Shown here one piece after another: positions 41,530-52,654 of a stretch of 64,000 bases of DNA (position 1 is the stretch's first letter; the number at the start of each line of letters is the position of its first letter). Both the position numbers and the translations under genes were made by a program. The notes beneath the pieces are model-generated. The model was not told where the DNA came from. It was given only the letters and a program-made list of their open reading frames with translations, and did not search any database. The stretch is from Amyelois transitella (lineage: Eukaryota; Arthropoda; Insecta; Lepidoptera; Pyralidae), in assembly GCF_032362555.1 (NCBI RefSeq), contig NC_083507.1:809001-873000 (forward strand). Direction: 5' to 3'.

Positions 41530-41703
41530 TAACTAGATATTGGCCCGTGACTTTATCTATCCTAAATGTTCAATTTAATTTAACTTATGTATTTCCAGTG
41601 TCATTATTACTGCAAAGTTTCATGAAAATCTGATTAGAAGTTTTTGTGTGAAGGAAAAACAAGCAACATAATGTATCCACACACATTCTTACAAACTATC
41701 GCA
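41530..41703. repeat. Helitron/SINE-like relic
   Basis: GTTTCATGAAAATCTGATTAG, TTTTTGTGTGAAGGAA and ACAAACTATCGCATTTATTA. Old and without defined ends. Confidence 0.4.
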
Positions 41704-41706
41704 TTT

Positions 41707-41940
41707 ATTAAATATAATCACGTCTTTATCCCTTGCGGGGTAGACAGAGCCAACAGTCTTGAAAGACTGATAGGCAATGTTCATCGATAGGTCACGCTCA
41801 CCTGTTTGGCTTAATGATATAATTAAGATTTAAATAATGACATTGTAATCTGTCACTATCTACTGGCCATCGCCTTAAAGAAGAGTCGCCTTTTACTTGG
41901 TCTATTTATTATTATTGGTGCCGGGAACCACACGGCACCC
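41707..41940 (-). repeat. SINE-A, diverged
   Basis: ATAATCACGTCTTTATCCCT to GGTGCCGGGAACCACACGGC with an internal small duplication (GATAGGCAATG... GATAGGTCACG). Confidence 0.75.
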
Positions 41941-43325
41941 AAAACACATTTTTTTTTTAAATACTAGCTTTTATATTTACAAAAGAACTACATTTTAAAT
42001 ACCAATAAAAAATATATTTTAAAAATAGTGCCGAAATTTAGATATTAAAAGATTTAATTCAAACTGTGTCTCTCTATAAATCCTTCTCCGTGTTGACTTC
42101 ACCGTGTTCCCATGAAATCAATAGCCATTTTGTTACCGTTTGTATGTTAGATAACATCAGATGCATTTGAAAAAGAAAGGTGCGGTATAGCTCTCATAAA
42201 AAATTTCCATCACATTTCATAACGAGTTATATGATGATAAATAAATAGACCAGAGTTACTTCTTTTGCCCCGAGCTTTACTTCTGAGGGGATTTAAAAAA
42301 AAACAATAACAATTTCCCGCGCATAAATAACAATTTTCCGCCCCGATGTTTGTAGAAAGAAATAAGACGTCGACGGTAATTATAAAAATGTGCAGACAAT
42401 ACGACGAACTGAGGCATCGTGACGGTCAGCTTTATATTTGTATTTGTGATTTTTATCAGTTTAAAAGATGCTTATTTACCACTGCACTACATGTAAATTG
42501 TGGCAAAATGTCTACGCCACAAGTCACAAAAAAAAAAAAACATAACGCGACGCTATCAGTTAAAAACAGCGAAAAACCTAAATCGCGCAAGCAAAGATTT
42601 CGCGAATTGGAGCATATATACAACCAATAACAATAAGATCTTCCCTTTGGTGGCGGTCGAGCCGAATATACCCCCACCCGGTACATTTATTGAATACACA
42701 GGTAGTTTTATTGAATAAAATACTTTGTTTAGACAGAGATGTATTTATTATAGTATGCGCAATTCATTGTATTAATTAGGGTTTTCAGTGTACACTCTAG
42801 TAAATCATTTGTTTCCTTGTTTTTGATTATCTATTTGTGTGTCTTTGTAATAAAATAAAATAAAAATCATTTCAATGATAAAGTAACAAAAACTTTATAA
42901 TTTTTTTTATAAAAATGTGTTCAATCTCTCTCTCATCTTTGCTTGTCCCGAGTTACTCTCTCTGCTACGGTCCTTCGAACATTGGCTCTTCAGTAAATTA
43001 AACTTTATGAAATGACTCAGCTATTTGAGAGCGACTTTGTTCAAAATGTAAACCGCCGTCTCCTTTCTTAACAACTTAATTACAGGACATTTACACAGCT
43101 ATCGCAAAGAGCAAAGCTGATTACATAACTCTTGCACTTACATACAGAAAGATCGTTCATGTTATTAAAGTTTTTCCATGTATTTCTGAATAATCACAAT
43201 GGTCGGAGGCAAAACTCGGGCTAGCCTTCTCTGAATCAAATTTGGGAGATCAGGCTTTATTCGTAATGGCTGCGTCTTCAAACAGGTGAGGATGTGACGG
43301 GTACGGACGCTTTTGTTAGATTGGA
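41941..43325. other. intergenic sequence, no gene supported
   Basis: AT-rich. 42500-42625 shares AATCGCGCAAGCAAAGATTT and TTGGAGCATATATA with 45880-45925 (family G). Open frames across it look like repeat sequence. Confidence 0.4.
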
Positions 43326-43429
43326 CGTACATACATACGGTCACGTCTATATCCTTGCGGGATAGACAGAGCCAACGAGTCCTGAAAAGACCGAATGGCC
43401 ACATTCAGCTATTTGGCTTTATGATAGGA
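43326..43429 (-). repeat. SINE-A 3' fragment
   Basis: ACATACATACGGTCACGTCT to CATTCAGCTATTTGGCTTTA. Confidence 0.7.
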
Positions 43430-43675
43430 TTAGTTAGATTGGATCATGTAAATGACAGGGTTTTTCAAGATGATTTTGGTATCCGTACAGCAAACATATT
43501 ACAAATTTGAAAGTATGACAACTATGCCTTTATAATTGTCATTCTGTCTCTTAATTCTTTATCTTGATGCCACCTTGATGGTGGATTAACGCGTTTCTGC
43601 AATAACCCTGTGTCTAATTACAGCAGACCTCATCCCAAATACAGTACTAAGTTCCAGAGTTCTGCATATGTTTCC

Positions 43676-43966
43676 ACTAGCTGTGCCCGCGACTTCGTCC
43701 GCTTGGAATAGTTATTTTGGGCATCATTAAAACCCTCAAGGATGCATAATTTTCCCCGTTTTTTTTTCACAATTTCCATTATTTCTTTGCTCCTTATAGT
43801 TGCAGCGTGATGTTATATGGCCTAAAGCCTTCCTCGATAAATGGTCTATTTAACGCAAAAATATTTTTTCAAATATAACCAGTAGTTCCTGAGATTAGCG
43901 CGTTCAAACAAACAAACAAGCTCTTCAGCTTTATAAAATTAGTATATTAGTATATAGATTTACTGA
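43676..43966 (-). mobile_element. Lep1-type Helitron, full length
   Basis: CTAGCTGTGCCCGCGACTTC to ATTAGTATATAGA with a small duplication at that edge. Confidence 0.8.
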
Positions 43967-44027
43967 AATCATCTTTAGCACTCAACTAATGCACTCGTAC
44001 TAAACTCAGAAATGAATTATTGATTCA

Positions 44028-44098
44028 TAGATTTGAACTCGACGACTTCGCGCCAACAAGTCGGACACTTCAGCCACTTCTCCACTCCACAATTTTAT
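44028..44098 (-). repeat. tRNA-like SINE head relic
   Basis: The minus strand has GTGGCTGAAGTGTCCGACTT, an anticodon-arm-like GACTT...AAGTC stem, then GAGTTCAAATC as B box. Looks tRNA-Ser/Leu-like; likely a SINE relic, not a functional tRNA, since no acceptor stem is evident. Confidence 0.4.
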
Positions 44099-44280
44099 AA
44101 CGTGAACTGTGACCTGATGACGTCACGATACTTGTTCCGGCGGAACAGGTACTAGAGAAAGCTGTTACGTACAGTAATTAATATTATGTGATACTAAGTA
44201 TCACTGTCCTTACCTTGTACGTGATAATGGTTGATGCTAGTTCCTTAGGCAGGTAAAATAAATTATTAGGTAGGTATATA

Positions 44281-44470
44281 TGTGCCGTGTGGTTCCCGGC
44301 ACCAATACAAAAAACAATAAGACCACTCCATCTCGTGCCCAAGGATGTTGTAAAAGGCGACTAAGGGATAGGCTTACAAATTCGAGATGTTTTTTTAGGC
44401 GATGGGCTAGCAACCTGTCACTATTTGAATCTCAATTCTATAACTAAGCCATATAGCTGAACGTGGCCTA
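44281..44470 (+). repeat. SINE-A, 3'-truncated
   Basis: Head GTGCCGTGTGGTTCCCGGCA to GAACGTGGCCTATTTA; the hairpin and tail are missing, unusual for a retroposed copy and therefore a later deletion. Confidence 0.8.
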
Positions 44471-44633
44471 TTTAAGAAGATCGATTAATATTTTTCGTTG
44501 GGTACTTACCGGGGAACGAATTTAAAAGAACTATATAGACAAGTATACAATCATAGCGCCAAAATGGTTTAGTTGACAGCTCGTCATTTTACGAATTTCG
44601 GAATTATCTCAATACGTCGCATTATTATCACGT

Positions 44634-44750
44634 CTTGAGAGTAATGAATGTGGATGAAGCGAAGGAGGTATGCAGAGAACGTGGCAAGTGGAATGAGGTA
44701 GTCTCTGCCTACCCCTCCGGGAAAGAGGCGTGATTTTATGTATGTATGTA
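44634..44750 (+). repeat. RTE-L LINE 3' end, 5'-truncated, with tail
   Basis: GAGAGTAATGAATGTGGATG, GTAGTCTCTGCCTACCCCTC and GGGAAAGAGGCGTGATTTTATG, then the (ATGT)n tail. A short TTATCACGTCT repeat on both sides (44626-44636 and 44750-44760) may be its target duplication. Confidence 0.85.
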
Positions 44751-45070
44751 TTATCACGTCTCTTGGCTTAACTAGACAACATCTTCTACTTGTCTCATGC
44801 TGTATTTCGTCACTTTCGCAATTAACCAATTAATTAATGGCTTGGCCGCCGTACATATTAACAATTCTTCTGTTATCTGGTTGACACGCTGCTCTTTTTG
44901 CGTTGGGGGTTAAAAATAAACAAATCCTTGTAAGTCAACAATCACATTAAATCTGGGTCACTGATACAGCCTTGTTGTCGTCAGCCAAGGTACTATATCC
45001 GGTAACAAATTCTCTTTTATGTAATTAATTATGACTGTCAACTGTTTTGATCAGCTGTTAATATAATTAC

Positions 45071-45325
45071 ATACATACATATGGTCACGTCTATATCCCT
45101 TGTGGGGTATACAGAGCTAACAGTCTTGAAAAAACTGATAGGCCACGTTCAACTATTTTGCTTAATGATAGAATTGAGATTCAAATAGTGACAGGATGCT
45201 AGCCCGTCGCCTAAAAGAAGAATCCCAAGTTTATAAGCCTATCCCTTAGTCACGTTACGACATCCATGGTAATGAGATGGAGTGGTCCAATTCTTTTTCT
45301 ATTGGTGCCGGGAACCACACGGCAC
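45071..45325 (-). repeat. SINE-A, full length
   Basis: (CATA)n then GGTCACGTCTATATCCCTTG to GGGAACCACACGGCAC. Confidence 0.85.
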
Positions 45326-45570
45326 GGTTCAAATATGATAGCATTTTATTTACGTCGACGTTTCGTCGAAATGTTGAGGCGTCGACGATATGATTAGACC
45401 ACTTATCCAAATTGTTTTCACAGTAAGGTATCACTTATGTTGGCTACTTGCATACTTCTGGGGTTGGGCAACTGCTGTGGTGTAAGAAAGGTTTACTTGC
45501 GTATGCGCATGTATTCATAGCAACCCAGCTGTTTGGTGTGACCGTATGTATGTACGTACATACATACATA

Positions 45571-45672
45571 CATAAAATCACGCCTCTTTCCCGGAGGGGT
45601 AGGCAGAGACTTCTTCTTCTTATCTTTCCACTTGCCACGATTTCTGCATACTTCCTTCGCTTCATCCACATG
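45571..45672 (-). repeat. RTE-L LINE 3' end, 5'-truncated
   Basis: CATACATAAAATCACGCCTC, CCCGGAGGGGTAGGCAGAGA and CTTCGCTTCATCCACATGCG. Confidence 0.8.
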
Positions 45673-45839
45673 CGGGTGCGATGATTTTGGGAAATCAGCT
45701 GTTTGATTTCAAATTTAGAATTCAAAGATTTGGGTTAGTTCATACAGTCATTGCCTTCCGGACATTTATCTCTCTTGAGATATGTTTGATGTATAATGTG
45801 GCGACACCACGGCTGTTACACATCAAATTTCAATCGTAG

Positions 45840-46060
45840 CGAAGAAAATTATGCGCTCAGCCAATAGCAGCGAAGAATCTAAATCGCGCAAACAAAAATT
45901 TCTCGGATTGGAGCATAAATATAATTTCCGACTCATTATCGTCTGGCGTGCGGTTCCCCAGGCATCACACCTAGCCTGGCGGAAGATCTTCGAGTGAATC
46001 ATCGCTCTCGCTACATAGATATACATCTGGATGATCAACGGACATTTTTCAGTCAAAGCT
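45840..46060. repeat. repeat family G copy
   Basis: AGCAGCGAAGAATCTAAATCG, CGCAAACAAAAATTTCTCGG and TTGGAGCATAAATATAA match 42560-42620. Class unknown. Confidence 0.45.
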
Positions 46061-46205
46061 TTATAAAATAAACATTTTTACAGCCAATTTTAGGTCTTCA
46101 CAGAAGAAAACAAATATAGTTTGAACACGAAGGCGCATTTGACCTCTGCACCCTTTGCAGGGAACCTTAAGCATATTGGATCATGGTTGAATGTTGAAGT
46201 TTAAG

Positions 46206-46445
46206 TTATATTGAAAATAGAAAAGAATAGATTTTTATTCAAAATTGGATACAAGGTATCATATATTGACGTCACATCACTTAAATCTAATTATATCTAC
46301 TACCGCTTCCGAAGCGCATGTGTAGAAGAAGCGGCCGAACAAACTACACTACAGCATTTTCACCGGACGTCAATTTACAAATGTAGATCGCTTAAATCTA
46401 AATCGTGGACGAATGCACATTGTCTTCATTAAAATATGTATATGA
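46206..46445 (-). repeat. LINE-D 3' UTR copy
   Basis: AATAGATTTTTATTCAAAAT, GACGTCACATCACTTAAATC, and intact CCGCTTC / GAAGCGG arms. Confidence 0.75.
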
Positions 46446-46929
46446 ATGTGTATTAAACTAATGACCTCTTCACAACAGCACGTCTTACCTACACGTCACA
46501 TAAATTAGACACTTATTATACAAATGCGATTGTATAACTAATTCTAAGAAGCCTACGGTCGTGTTTGAGATTTTGAAAAAAAAACATGGTAGGGGCGTGA
46601 TGTCTGATTCAATATTACAAATGTAATATTGAACTTCAATATCATTAAACGAAAATACAACTCGATATTTGGCAATAGTAAGACAACGCAATAATAAATA
46701 TATTGTCTAACTATGGAATCGTTTCTTTATAATATTATTTAAGTTTGGACTTCTTGGTAGGGTAATAATTACTCAGGTATAAATTTAATTACTTGAGTAT
46801 GTACTCATATCCCGTCTTCATCCCTTATAGAGTATGAGTCAATAGTCAGAATAAGAAGAAAGAAGTTTTTATAGTTTCAAAATATGAATGAATGCAAACT
46901 TAATTATTAGATGGGTATTTGATAATGCT
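46446..46929. other. intergenic sequence upstream of the NRF-type gene
   Basis: AT-rich, no exon seen. 46795-46860 is a faint SINE-A relic (CCCGTCTTCATCCCTTATAG). Confidence 0.4.
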
Positions 46930-47228
46930 ATCAGAATATGAGGTGACGGGCAACTCTGTTGAGATAAGTGGCCCGTACATCGCGCCCTACAAGGATGGCG
47001 CACGCGCAGCGCCGCGTCAGGTGCCGACAGTGAAAGTGGCGTGCTTCGTAACCACGTTATGTCACAGCCTCCGCCCCAAGCCGCCGCAGCCAGTCGCACA
47101 TCGACTATGACGCCGCGCGCGCACCTTTGAGACATCGATCGAAGCGCGCCAAATTTAAATTCCGAACGAAGTGTTACAATGCGTGGGTGTCTTTAAAAAA
47201 TATATTTGTTTTTTTTTCAAATTCGAAT
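46930..47228 (+). promoter_or_regulatory. GC-rich promoter/5' UTR region of the NRF-type gene
   Basis: The sequence changes abruptly from AT-rich to GC-rich with many CpGs and GCGCA blocks (GGCGCACGCGCAGCG near 46998), then ends just before the start codon. A CAGTCGCAC initiator-like site lies near 47091. No TATA box is evident. Promoter status is inferred from composition and position. Confidence 0.45.
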
Positions 47229-47880
47229 ATGGCCCGTTTAGTGTTGATAGTTTTGTGTGCGGTCGTTATTGGATATTGCGCGGAATTGCCCTCTAGTGGG
47301 AAAGAGAGCGCGCGGGAGGAAAAGTTACGAAGCGCTTTGATAGATGCTTTTCAGAATATTAAAAAGGCGTCAGCCAAAGGTGGAGTGGACGATGAGAGTC
47401 CGCTGACGGCTGACCTGATCGGCTCCTTGATTATACCGAGCAGAACCAAAACAGATCCTCCGTCTGAAGAGGACTCATTCGGAGTATTCGCTGATGAGGA
47501 CGGTCTATCCTTCGCCGAAGCCTTCGACAATGTTGAGCCGGAGAAAAAAGCATCCAGTACAGAAACTTCGCACAACGTTCAACACATCGTTAAAACGACT
47601 AAACTACCCGAGAAGACTACTTCGAGACCGAATAGAGATATCTTCAACAAGCTTAGCGACTCAATCAGGGACACATTGAACGAATCGAAACTAGTGTTGA
47701 GAAAGGAGAATAATAGTTCGAGTAATTTGATAGGAATCGAGAATATGCTGAGGGTTTTCGATGCTGATATCCTGGTGCAGCAGTGGGGAGATCTTCAGCG
47801 ATTGGTGGACGGCGACTGCCGCCTGGATATGCAGGAGTACGTCGAAGGACTGCAGGAGCGGAAACTGTGGGCATTAAAAA
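47229..47880 (+). CDS. first coding exon of an NRF (nose resistant to fluoxetine)-domain protein, partial
   Basis: ATG at 47229 opens a hydrophobic signal-peptide-like start (about residues 1-18, ending near GYCA). An acidic, Ser/Thr/Lys-rich linker with NESK and NNSS possible N-glycosylation sites follows. The segment VDGDCRLDMQEYVEGL then LWALK at about residues 193-217 matches the start of the NRF domain, where a Cys precedes WALK and a DA-K-PSG motif usually follows. The exon stops at a strong GTAAGT donor (47881), leaving one base of the next codon. In the family this extracellular domain precedes a multi-pass acyltransferase-3 membrane region; neither was found downstream, so the gene probably continues past a long intron beyond the window, or the later exons are lost. 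A longer in-frame start at 47127 exists but would bury the signal peptide and begins in the GC-rich promoter-like region. NRF assignment is by motif only. Confidence 0.7.
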
Positions 47881-47993
47881 GTAAGTTTCAAATTAAATGA
47901 CTGATGCATGACTCACTGCGGTCTTTGGAACAATTACGAAAGTCGTGGTCAGTGTTGGCACAATTCCCGCAACGTGGAAACGTATATCCTAAC

Positions 47994-48268
47994 TTATAAT
48001 ATTATAAAGCTGAAGAGTTTGTTTGTTTGTTTGAACGCGGTCATCTCAGACACTACTGGTTCGTATTGAAAAATTATTTTTGTGTTGAATAGACCAGTTA
48101 TCGAGGAAGGCTTTAGGCTATATATTCGTAACATCACGCTGCAACTATAAGGAGCGAAGAAATAATGGAAAATGTGAAAAAAACGGGGGAAATTATTCAT
48201 TCTTGAGGGCTTCAATGATGCCCAAAATAACTTTTCCACACGGACGAAGTCGCGGGCACAGCTAGTAT
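47994..48268 (+). mobile_element. Lep1-type Helitron in the NRF-type gene's first intron
   Basis: TTATAATATTATAAAGCTGA to GCGGGCACAGCTAG; about 110 bp after the exon donor. Confidence 0.85.
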
Positions 48269-48415
48269 TTTATACGAGGTTTTAAGAGGGGAGTGAGAGA
48301 ACACTACCTGTCGTTGTCGTCGTGACGCGTCCACTATTCATTTATATTATAGTTGTTCATGTTTATTTATTTGGTATTTGATTATTTTATGATAATATGT
48401 TTAGGTTTATTAATA

Positions 48416-48620
48416 TCAGTATGTTTACATCTTATTAATTATGTACACAAGCCAATGCCTTTCTTTACACTTGCCTGTCGTGGGCCTGCTGGAAGGAATT
48501 TCCCTAGAAATAAGTAGTGCCCGTGTACTGAATTTCTCTTTAGTTTAAGTTTTGATTTGTTTTTCCTTATATATCAAGGAAAAACTAATCAAAACTTAAA
48601 CATATAAATAAATAAAAATA
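48416..48620 (+). repeat. LINE-like 3' end (type F) with snap-back tail
   Basis: TTACATCTTATTAATTATGT, GGGCCTGCTGGAAGGAATTT and AAATAAGTAGTGCCC as at 32331. The tail folds into a hairpin of 24 of 25 paired bases (48544-48568 with 48576-48600). Confidence 0.65.
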
Positions 48621-49668
48621 TTTAATACTTATACAACCGAATGTTGCAACACTTTTTCTAAGATAAACATCGCGTACTTTACCGTCTCAAACAGGTGGGA
48701 TTTGGGCTCGTCTCGAAAAAAAAGATGGTTCCATCCGGTAGATTTTTACTTTTTGTTATCTGCCCCACGGGCGGTCTTCGTAACAGACGGTTGCATAATA
48801 ATGTTAGCCGAAAAACCCACGTATCTGGGTCAGACACGGCCGTGTAAGACCGAAAGAATTTGTTTACTATACAACTTGAATTTCTCAATTAAAATTTTAT
48901 TTATATAAACTTTATTATATAAAATACAAATGTAGGTATAGATAGCACAATTGCCGGACTTAATGCTAGAAGCATTATGTACCAGTCAACGTTTTATTTT
49001 TTTACTTAGTTTATACTTTTTCTTGTTCATTTTATAAGGATAATTGTATAACTACTGTCAACTTGTAGTGGCTAAAATTTTATACTTTAAAATTCTATTC
49101 ACGTACCCAAGTATTTTATGCATTTAATGTTTTTTTTTTCTGAAACATATGACTGAAACTTATTTATTCTTTACAGCTTTACAGTAAAAAGAACAAAAAA
49201 AAAACAATGACTCAACAAACTACTTCTATGCATTTTTTTCCAAAATTACAAAACAAATGAATATATATGAAGAATTCGAACAAAAAACCGATCGTTATGA
49301 CATAATGATTATAACTGATACAAAAATTTATAATTGAATGCTTTAGTAGACTTCTAAATGTATAATTTTTGGTGATTAGGTTATGTCGAACGCTTGCATA
49401 AGACTTATTATACTCTTTTATTACAGCATTCACTGTTTATTTCTGGCAATCTGTTATATGAAAAGTTATCACAATAACAGCAAGTAACTTTTTATGTTTC
49501 CGTTAATAATATTTATAACGATAATTATACAAAGGTTCTTAAATTAATAAAACTATTAAAATGAAGCTCAATGTCGAAACAGGCGCAGGTTCCAGTAACT
49601 CTATTCTTGAAGTTACGCACTTACATTTTTTTTTGTTTGAATACAAATATACTATACAGTGTGTTCAC
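48621..49668. other. intronic or intergenic AT-rich sequence, no exon seen
   Basis: Searched for the second NRF exon without success. 48700-48860 is somewhat GC-richer, but its frames show no NRF or acyltransferase motif. Confidence 0.4.
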
Positions 49669-49862
49669 CGGCACCAATATAAAAAAGAATACGACCACTC
49701 CATCACTTTTCCATGGATGTCGTTAAAGACGACCAAGGGATGGACCTGTCACTATTTGATCTCGATTCCATCAAAAAGCCTTACAACTGAACGTGGCCTT
49801 CCAGTCTTTTCGAGACGATTGGCTCTGTCTACCCATTATGGGATAAAGACGTGATTATACGT
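49669..49862 (+). repeat. SINE-A, diverged, internally shortened
   Basis: GGCACCAATATAAAAAAGAA to GGGATAAAGACGTGATTATA. Confidence 0.75.
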
Positions 49863-50023
49863 AGGTGTCATTTTCATTTAAATTCCTAGTAGTTGATGTT
49901 AAACAAATATTTGATCTCACTCATTACACAAGAATCCTAAATTAGTCAACGCGTACGAAGTTCACAAATCTGACGAAATATTAAGATATCTGAAAGACCT
50001 TCTTCTCTTAATAGTATTACATA

Positions 50024-50205
50024 CATACATACATAAATCACGCCTCTTTCCCGGAGGGGTAGGCAGAGACCATATCTTTCCACTTGCCAAGATCCCTGCA
50101 CACTTCCTTCGCTTCATTTACATTCATAACTCTCTCTCCTCATGCAAGCTCGTCGGTTTCGGGTACTCTTACCTGACCTTTTGCTAGAACGTCTCTGATT
50201 AGTAG
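50024..50205 (-). repeat. RTE-L LINE 3' end
   Basis: CATACATACATAAATCACGC, CCCGGAGGGGTAGGCAGAGA and CTCATGCAAGCTCGTCGGTT. Confidence 0.8.
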
Positions 50206-50359
50206 TATTAACAATGACTAAGTAAGTTTCAATACAAAGAAAGAGTCAATTAGTCATAGCTAAAATGGACTAACGTTAAACTAACCTTATTTCTACTGGC
50301 TTACGATCTAAATATCCACCGACGACAGAATGACTTTTAGCACCAGCCAAATTGCCTGA

Positions 50360-50620
50360 GCCGTGTGCCGTGCCGTGTGGTTCCCGGCACTAAAGGAAAG
50401 GACACCTCCATATCTTTCCCATGGATGTTGTAAAAGGCTACTAAGAGATAGTTTAATAAACTTGGGATTCTTCTTGTAGTACCTATTCTTAATCTCAATT
50501 CCATTATAAAGCTGAACGTGGCCTTTCGGTATTTTCAAGATTATTGGCTCTATCCCTAAAAAGATATAGACGTGATGATATATATATATATATACGAGTA
50601 GGTATGTATGTATGTGAATT
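50360..50620 (+). repeat. SINE-A, diverged, with duplicated head bases
   Basis: GTGCCGTGCCGTGTGGTTCC to AGATATAGACGTGATGATAT, followed by (AT)n and ATGT repeats. Confidence 0.8.
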
Positions 50621-50694
50621 TCCTGAACAAAAATTTAAAAAATCTTAATAAAAAAATAATATTTGCTGTAACATACAAATTGAACTAACAGCTA

Positions 50695-50870
50695 GATAGA
50701 TAGATAGATAAAACTCTTTATTGCACCATAAGAGTAAAACATACAAAACAGACAGAGATGGCACAAAGGCGGACTTTCGCTAATGCAATCTCTTCCAGTC
50801 AACCTTTGGGTGGAAGGAAACCAAACAGGAGGTCGGCGTCGGCGCAGAGCAAGACAAAATAAATGTCTAA
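50695..50870 (-). repeat. LINE-E 3' end with (TAGA)n tail
   Basis: AAAACTCTTTATTGCACCAT, GGCGGACTTTCGCTAATGCA and CCAGTCAACCTTTGGGTGG, near-identical to 31683-31872. Confidence 0.7.
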
Positions 50871-51113
50871 ACACAATACAATGCACACAGAATATATAGG
50901 TATAGAAAAAGGCAGAATTTATTTCAACAGCTGTAAATTCGTACGTTTGTTAGACGTTTTTGTGTCCCATGAAAGTACTAAAGTTGTTTTTTAAAGGTGA
51001 CTGGTGTAGAAAAAAGGCTACCTTCTATATAATACCGTTCTATTTCTATCGTCTAATTTTAATGGCACTCTGTTCCATGTGGTTCAAGTCGAGTAGTTTT
51101 AAGTTATTCTTGC

Positions 51114-51270
51114 TACTGAACCAAAAGGTTCCGGGGGTCGATCCGGTCATGATGGAAAAAGAACTTTATCCGATTGGCTCGGGTACTGGATATTTATCGT
51201 CTAAAATAAATATAAATATATACCTACAGGACAAATGACACATATTGTTAGCCTCGAAGTAAATTCTTTA
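51114..51270. repeat. SINE-B fragments in opposite orientations
   Basis: 51120-51170 resembles a plus-strand middle (GGTCATGATGGAAAAAGAAC, CCGATTGGCTCGGG). 51209-51270 is a minus-strand 3' end (AATATATACCTACAGGACAA). Confidence 0.5.
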
Positions 51271-51328
51271 CACATGCACATTACTTTTTTGCGCAATTAA
51301 GGTTTAAATAAATAAATAAAAGTAAAAT

Positions 51329-51590
51329 GTGCCGTGTGGTTCCCGGCACTAATGAAAAAAAAATTTGTAGGACCTCTCCATTTCTTTCCCATGGATGTCG
51401 TAAAAGGCGACTAAGGGATACACATAAAAACTTGGGATTCTTCTTATAGGCGACGGGCTAGCAACCTATCACTATTTGAATGTCAATTCTATCATCAAGC
51501 CAAACAGCTGAGCGTGGCAATCAGTCTTTTTTAGACTATTGGCTCTATCTACCCCGCAAGGGATATAGACGTGATTATATGTATGTATAA
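51329..51590 (+). repeat. SINE-A, full length
   Basis: GTGCCGTGTGGTTCCCGGCA to GACGTGATTATATGTATGTA, with a poly-A-expanded AAAAAAAATTTGTAGGACC section. Confidence 0.85.
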
Positions 51591-51651
51591 ATAAACAAAG
51601 AGTCATGTCATCTCTCCCCGCAGGCGACTATACATTTGATCATACCACATT

Positions 51652-51895
51652 TTGACGGCCTCTGTGGCGCAGCGGTAGCGCGCTTGTCTGTGACACCAGG
51701 GGTCCCGGGTTCGAATCCCGGCCAGGGCATGATGAGAAACGAACTTTCTCCGATTGGCCTGGGTCTTGGATGTTTATCTATATAAGTATTTATTATAAAA
51801 TATAGTATCGTTGAGTTAGTATCTCGTAACACAAGTCTCGAACTTACTTCGAGGCTAACTCAATCAGTGTAATTTGTCCCGTATATATTTATTTA
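51652..51895 (+). repeat. SINE-B, tRNA-derived, best-preserved copy
   Basis: GACGGCCTCTGTGGCGCAGC, GTAGCGCGCTTGTCTGTGAC and GGGTTCGAATCCCGGCC keep A and B boxes intact; body and TTTATTTATATTTATTTA tail follow. Of all SINE-B copies here this is closest to a functional pol III promoter. Confidence 0.9.
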
Positions 51896-52536
51896 TATTT
51901 ATTTACATCATAGTTACGGCGTTATGTCATGCCTGTCCGTTTGAACAGCAATTCAAATATTGATTGTCGGATCACGGCAAATGAAGTATCTGTTGATTTA
52001 GTTATAGATTCACTTAGAACAGGCTTTTTTGTTCGTTCGGATGATTTGACAAATATGTATGTCTCGAGAACGGAGGATATTTCGTTTTATTGATATTTCC
52101 TCTATATTTTTGCATATTTAATCTCTTATTTATTCTTTTTTTTTATGATATTGAATCATAAGAAAAATGGAAAAATACCTCTACCTAAATTTTTTCTTTG
52201 TTTTTCATGAATCGGATACGCCGAAATTATGACATCCTTCTTTTTAGTAGTGTTAAGACCGTTGATAATATGAGGAAGCGTAGGTTATTTATATTCAACT
52301 TAAATAAACCTATTATCTACGTCAGTGCTATTAAATTAGTTACCTATATGATAATACTAACAGCAAACTTTGCTATAAGCATAAAGTTATATAACATTCA
52401 GTTATAAAAGATGATAATAAAATACATTAAAAGCGCGTGATCCACTACTTTTGATACCAGCTAGTAGATGTGCGCCCTAGCCGAATGTCAAATGCTATGA
52501 AACGTTTCTAAGTAAATATCTAATATTACGAGCCAT
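51896..52536. other. intergenic sequence, nothing recognised
   Basis: AT-rich; open frame at 52198-52407 has no family resemblance. Confidence 0.4.
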
Positions 52537-52545
52537 TGACACCTT

Positions 52546-52624
52546 TGACGTGGCCGAAGAGTCTTTTCGGACCTGTTGGCTCTGTCTACCCCACAAGGGA
52601 TATAGACGTCACAATATGTATATA
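52546..52624 (+). repeat. SINE-A, 5'-truncated, 9 bp target duplication
   Basis: Only the 3' ~80 bp remain, flanked by TGACACCTT at 52537-52545 and 52625-52633. Confidence 0.85.
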
Positions 52625-52654
52625 TGACACCTTAGATTTTTTTACCAAAATAAT

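Noticed and set aside
42346-42718. 94-residue frame with a basic end
   Set aside because: Its 3' part belongs to repeat family G, and the other frame across it is equally open.
47127-47228. Longer in-frame start for the NRF-type exon
   Set aside because: It would place 34 basic and aromatic residues before a good signal peptide and begins in the GC-rich promoter-like zone; the 47229 start has a better context.
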